Assembly (NCBI GenBank): GCA_039654915.1
Contig: CM077599.1
Location: 18,230,501 to 18,294,500, forward strand
DNA length: 64,000 bases
Direction: 5' to 3'
Source: Aquilaria yunnanensis
Lineage: Eukaryota; Streptophyta; Magnoliopsida; Malvales; Thymelaeaceae
This document shows, piece after piece, positions 58,882 through 64,000 of the stretch. Below the pieces are notes generated by a model that saw only the letters and a program-made list of their open reading frames with translations, was not told the origin of the DNA and searched no databases. Position numbers and translations under genes: made by a program. Positions within the stretch are counted from its first letter, which is position 1. The number at the start of each line of letters is the position of its first letter.

Positions 58882-60813
58882 CTAAGGTGAGATCCTAAAG
58901 TTGAGCCGTCGGAGCCACACCGAGTGAAGCGCCATGTGAATTATGTCGAAGGGCTTCGCCGGCCGGTGGAGGCGAAAGTGCCTCCGCACTCTAATCACCC
59001 TTTTCTGCAATCGCAAGTACTCCTCATACGAAATTTGTTTCAAAATAGTCTTCAATTCAGGTATTTTATCCACCGGAACTTGGACCGAAAACTTGCTCCA
59101 GTCCAACACATCGCTGAACGGCAAAGTATAATTGATGGAGAGGATCACCGGCACACATCCGGCGTAGATAGATTCCATCGGTCTTGGGCACGCCACCTCG
59201 AACCCACTCGGGCACAGACAGAACTTGCTCTGCCGCATCATCTGTTTGTAGTTTTGTCCCTCCTTCAGATACTCGTACACTTGGATCTCGCTGTCCTTTC
59301 CTTTCCAGTACTGGAAAAGCGTTTCCCTGATCTCACCGTGGGCTCCGCCGGAGAAGAAGGCAAATATGGGACGATTGTTTGGGCCATAGTCCGGATAAGT
59401 TGGGCCCAAGTCCCCGTATCCTAAGTAAATATCAGGTAGAGAAACGTCTCTGTTGGGCCTGAAGCCTTCCGATGTGTTGGCATTGCATAGTACTCTGACC
59501 ATGTTCTCCAACCGCTTTGGATCCGCAAAAGAGACTTCAGGTCCCTGCAAATAGATTCATCTTTTTGTTAATTACGTTCCTATCCATCAATTTTCTCGAA
59601 TTTGCGACATTCTATTCCAATTTCACAACAACGATTGTGATTAGTGTTTAGGTTGTTATACGATGATTTGTGGGTAATTATTAAATTATGGTTTTATGAG
59701 ATAGAGACTAATTTAACAAATTAAAGGCTACTGTATTGTGATGATTACCCAGTCATGGCAAGAGGCCATGAAATGATCAGCGCCCAGGCTTCTGTTCCAA
59801 AAGGGGTACTTGTGGGAGACGAGGTTGACGTAATCGAGGGTAATGTTTTGGAGGCGATCCCGGGAGTAATCTATGGGGTCCTCATTGTAGACGTATTGGA
59901 CGATTCCGACAACCGTGAAGGGTAGGAAGAAAGCGTGCGCCTCCTCCGGCCGACGAGCCATGAACTTGGTGTTGTTTTCCATTTCATGGATGAAGTGCCC
60001 TTCTATGCTATATATATCTGTGAAGGGCCCGCCATGCACCAGCGGCGGCTCTCCTTCCCGGTAAGTCCACACCTTAAACCTCTTTACCATCTCTATATGG
60101 CTCCTGTAATATAATTATGGTCCATTCCATTCAACACAAATATTTATATAAATGGAAGGAATTAAAACCTCTCAATAACATGATGATATGAATTAAGCCA
60201 CTGTTTCATTTTCGGAATTAGAAAAGCAGATGCATGGTTTGAATGAATCGAAAGTTCACTTAACTGATGAAAAACATATGGATTTCTATAGATTGGGCCT
60301 CTAGGAACAAAACCAGTCCTCTCATCATCATAAGCTGTAACCTTTTTTAACTTGACTGCTCTTTGAATGGCTTCTCTTGCTCTCGCCAGATCTCCCTCAA
60401 CCCGATCCAAATAACTCTTGTCCTGCAGCTGATACATGTAAGACCAAATCATCATCAACACCTTAACCCCAACTAGCTATATATGCTCGCTGCTGCTTGC
60501 AGTCGGGTAGGTGGCATGAAGTTGATAATGTTATATAACTTTTTGACGCTACGTACTCTACATATATATGTATAGAACCAAGTCTTGGTGTGCCATTAGA
60601 AAGAGAATATATGCTTACCTTGACGGCCGGTACTGTCAGGTTCTCGGTGCTGCTACTGTCAATATTGGTAGAGATTGAAGGGAAGGAATTGAGGAATAAT
60701 AGATATTGGGAATTAGGGCAAACTGAAGACAAGAGAAGAATTAACAAGACAAGAGGTGGAAGAAGCAAGAAATTAGATGAGTGGGCAAAACCCCTACTCC
60801 ACAAGGATGCCAT
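58882..60813 (-). CDS. GT47 exostosin-family glycosyltransferase, gene D, 4 exons, 456 aa
   Basis: Exons: 60813-60619, 60422-60265, 60103-59749, 59544-58882; 457 codons with the stop, phases 0, 2, 0. Signal anchor FLLLPPLVLLILLLSSV near residues 14-30. Landmarks: [91 protein letters not shown] and [12 protein letters not shown]. It is the closest relative of gene C and lies about 6 kb upstream of it on the same strand. Two motif changes stand out: ACPRPMESI for the usual ASPRPVEAI, and VILSINY where the others have SD-x-Y (Ile373, codon 59136-59134). The frame is open and the splice sites intact. It may be expressed but altered in activity. The start follows the MAS start of gene C; an in-frame Met at 60873 exists. 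Confidence 0.88.
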
Positions 60814-60930
60814 GCACGGCGCTTCTATCTTCCCCAGTTCACTCTGATTTTTGCTTCTCCCAAGCATTTCCAAGGCACGCCACAGCCAGTTGCCCCAAAC
60901 ATCTTCCCCAGTTGAAATTCTACTTATTCT

Positions 60931-60941
60931 ACTTATATATT
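60931..60941 (-). promoter_or_regulatory. TATA box of gene D
   Basis: AATATATAAGT on the minus strand, ~120 bp before the start codon; placed like the TATA of gene C. Confidence 0.45.
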
Positions 60942-62137
60942 CCCTTAGCCCTTACGTTTTAAAATCTACTTTAATTTTACCCACTTTTTTTTTTCAACAC
61001 TAGTACATAACATGATGGACTCACATTTATAAAGACATGCAAAAAATTGTAACTTAAATGAAAAATGCGCACAGGAAAACAAAATCAAAGCATTACCTTA
61101 AATTTATTAATTAGTAAACATGCATGTAATTACCAAATAATTAATTTAAAAATTAATATATCAAGACTAAGTAGTAAAATAAATATGGGGATAAGTATAA
61201 AATTTGAAATATCAAGACTACGTGTAATTAACAATTAAAGTTCAGGGAGGTGAGTGTAATTTACTCCAACGGACGATTTCTATTTATCTGCATGAAAACT
61301 GTAAGAGGAACACAACTAATATTTTGTAGGTACAAAACTAAACTTGACTAAACGCTAGGTGATAATACAAGATTGGTTGCAGAAAACGTAACTTGACATA
61401 TATACTCAATTTTATTTCTGAAAAACAAATTATAATTAATGTGACATATATATATGTAACATTTGGTATTAATTATTTTCTCCCAAAAATTTTAGCACAT
61501 AATATTCAGCGGCTATCTTTATATACAAAAATGCACCAGCGGCCTCGTTGTTCTTAATTTGGAAATGTGAGAATCGATCGGAATTCGAAGTTCAAAGGGT
61601 TGAAATCGAAACGGGAGCCGGAATTCCCGCCATACTCATTTGGGGGTGCACATCACATGTCACATATTAATTAATACATAATATTACTTCTCTTATATTA
61701 TATACTCTTTGGATTCCCTCTCTATATCTAGCTAGCTAGTTCTTCTAATTATATATTCTTGCTTCTAAAATTTGGACGTATCGAAAAGTACAAGAATCAT
61801 AATTATAATTCCCACAACACATTTATTTGTTTTGTTTAATTAGCCTGAACCCATATATAGTATCGTTTCAATTTAAGTTAATCAAATTTTTGGTGGTTTT
61901 ATTCTGCAGCATCTATAATCTATTGCAGTTTTGTTAAAATGAATTTATGGGTACCTCTGATTTTAATCACGAATATTTGTTTCCGTGTAGCCTCTTGAAT
62001 GATGCTAATTAAACCTAGCTCGGAAAGTTATACAAAATTAAAGGAGTAACACCAAAAATTATAAGGTAAAATATACACGTAGTACTTACTCTCTTTGATT
62101 GAGGGAATGTGAGGGAATACAGATAGGAAAATTAGTA
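60942..62137. other. Upstream region of gene D
   Basis: AT-rich, no gene on either strand. Confidence 0.45.
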
Positions 62138-62325
62138 TACCTCCTTTGTTTTTGGATAAGAGGAAATGGAGAGGGAGACAGATGTTATCTATTCACTTTT
62201 CTCTTTTATGCGTTTATTTTTTTCACTTCTTTAAATTAATTTATAGAAATAATTCATCACTCTCCTTTTTCTTCCATTCCCTTTCCTCTTATTATTTTGT
62301 TAATTGAATCTAAACAAAGGATAAA
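62138..62325. mobile_element. Candidate MITE with inverted ends
   Basis: CCTCCTTTGTTTTTGGATAA on the left and AATCTAAACAAAGGATAAAAG on the right are inverted, followed inward by GAGGAAATGGAGAGGG and its near-inverse CCATTCCCTTTCCTC. Target duplication not clear. Confidence 0.5.
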
Positions 62326-62518
62326 AGTAGAATTTTGTACTACTCAGTTATTATAAAAGAACGTATATAAGCTAACCTAATGTGAATGACAAGTTTTAAA
62401 ATAATAATAATTATTATAACTATAAATCTAAAAATAAATATAAAAAGTAACAAATACCACGGTAACATCAACTATTTTAGTATGTGGTAGAGAATATTGC
62501 CGCAAAAAAGGTATAGTG

Positions 62519-62700
62519 ATTAGTTTTTTTTTAGAAGGTAGAATGTGATTTGCATTAAGAATCAGAACGAAGCAAGATCTGCTTTCTGCTAGTGCTGAGT
62601 GGAGTGGGGAAGGGAGGCCCATTCAACCCGGCCAGATAAGCCCTTATTCGATGAAGAAACAAACAGAATTTGCAGTGATTATTAGTTTTTTTTTTCCCCA
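62519..62700 (-). mobile_element. Possible antisense retroposon fragment
   Basis: A T run followed by AGAAGGTAGAATGTGATTTG, closed by a repeat of GTGATTATTAGTTTTTTTTT (62512-62525 has GTGATTAGTTTTTTTTT). Layout of a truncated LINE; no coding part. Confidence 0.4.
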
Positions 62701-64000
62701 AATTCTTTCGTGAAGAAAAAAATCAATTAAATTAACTAAGAATAGGAGCACATGCATTTGTGTTGGGGAGAGTGGAGCCTTGGATCACAAGACTTCTCTC
62801 CAGACTGGAGACAGATGCGCATCCACCATCACATCAATTGTGATTTGTCTTGCAAGCAAAACTTATTTGCTTCACTTCACTTCCATGCCCACGCATCAAT
62901 TCAATTGTGATTTTGCCCCTCAACGTTCAATTTTATCAATTTAATCACTTGACCACCTCTATATATAATATATTTCTTCGTACTCAATCAATAAATAATT
63001 AATACCATTTTATTTATTATCCCGATCATTATAAATTTTCGTCAGTTTATCTGTAGTGATTATAAATCTGAAAATATTATACTATTAATTAGAATTTGAA
63101 AAATTATCTAGCTGAAGTGATTGTTAAAACGTTGGGTCACCAAAATGGCAATGCACAACAAATGAATGACCTGTGCTGCATTTTCAACTTTTCTCAGGTT
63201 AAGCTAATTAAAAATGAGCTTTAGACCTCAAATTTTTACATGATCAAGGCGTACGAACCAATTGTAGAATGGATCGACGAAGAAAAATTATACCGACTAT
63301 TACTCCTACCATAATGAACAGAATGAAGTCAAAGGAACATCGCAACAGAAAAAGCGGGTTCTGCTCCTTAATTTGCTTCTTCCCTCAGGTTTCCATTGCC
63401 CAGATATTTAAGCAAATAATTAAAAGAACATAAACTACCTCATAAATTTCTTGGTCTTCGGCAGAAAAGCCTGATCAAAGTCAATATATCTTGGTCGCCT
63501 CAATTTGTTTATGACTTACGGTTTTATTAAACTTCTCTCACCCCTAGCGGCAAAACTACCCATTATTCTTCTCTTGCCCTTCTCCTTTGCTTTGTGAATC
63601 TGTCCAAGTTTGGAGATCGATCCAGGCCTGGCCGTTTAATTTATTATCATTATTTCATTTGATTATCTCACCAATCACTTTCATCTCTTATATATTTTCC
63701 ATTTTCTTCCTCCCTCAATAGGATCATCTGATTCATCTATCACTTTACCGCAAATAGATCTAGGTAATTTTTCCAAAATTGGTTACTATAAGAAGAACTA
63801 CAATTGAGCGGGGTGTGGAAAGCAACCGAGGAATCGGTGGTGAGGCATTTATACTAATGGATTGGGTGTGGTGGTGTCTTTTTGTTTTTATGTTTTCTCA
63901 AATCATCATCCAAATTATATTCTTGGGTGGTGTATTAGTCCAATTTTGTGTTGGTTAGTAGTCCAACCATGTCTTTGTTGGTTGGCCGAAGATCTTAAAT
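62701..64000. other. Terminal stretch, no gene seen
   Basis: AT-rich sequence without a convincing reading frame. A downstream gene could start beyond the window. Confidence 0.4.

Noticed and set aside
62428..62622. 64-codon minus-strand frame
   Set aside because: It lies across a probable antisense retroposon fragment and has no recognisable domain.

Overview
The window is nuclear DNA of a flowering plant, most likely a dicot. It is AT-rich, its genes have many short-exon introns with GT-AG (and two GC-AG) borders, and most of the sequence is transposable element. There are no ribosome binding sites, operons or prokaryotic genes. All recognisable host genes lie on the minus strand. Exon borders below were read by eye from reading frames, splice sites and family conservation.

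Layout. 1-2.3 kb: a complete seven-exon gene for a YjbQ/UPF0047-family protein with a probable plastid transit peptide. 2.5-12 kb: repeats only, namely a 190-bp tandem duplication, a hAT element carrying telomere-like repeats, a TRIM-like pair of direct repeats, short degenerate tandem arrays and a LINE-like fragment. 12.1-20.3 kb: a structurally complete CACTA (En/Spm) transposon with perfect 3-bp target duplication, an 860-codon TNP2 transposase and a second (TnpA-like) gene. 21.0-23.7 kb: GT47 gene A. 24.7-25.9 kb: a Mutator-like element and a Stowaway-like MITE. 26.3-32.6 kb: a second, inverted, decayed CACTA element. 34.0-35.9 kb: GT47 gene B, flanked by a 100-bp inverted repeat. 36.6-40.5 kb: a long-TIR Mutator-like element and a second inverted-repeat element full of low-complexity arrays. 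41.3-42.8 kb: a GT47 pseudogene split by a hAT element. 43-50.3 kb: two more hAT elements, one 4.4 kb long with a perfect 8-bp duplication. 50.9-52.7 kb: GT47 gene C. 53-58.4 kb: small MITEs, a LINE stub, two hAT elements and a Mutator-like element. 58.9-60.8 kb: GT47 gene D. 60.9-64 kb: no gene seen.

The biological theme is a same-strand family of exostosin-type (GT47) glycosyltransferases: four intact models (A 494, B 479, C 462, D 456 residues) and one relic, all with one four-exon plan and an exon 3 of exactly 355 nt. They are probably Golgi type II membrane enzymes that transfer sugars to cell-wall glycans. Two copies have changed residues at the usual sugar-nucleotide-binding motif (Thr for Glu in A, Ile for Asp in D), which suggests divergence or loss of activity. 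I saw no wholly unknown system. The most unusual material is the GT47 array with its motif changes, the palindrome-rich intact CACTA element, and several elements whose boundaries and target duplications can be read directly.
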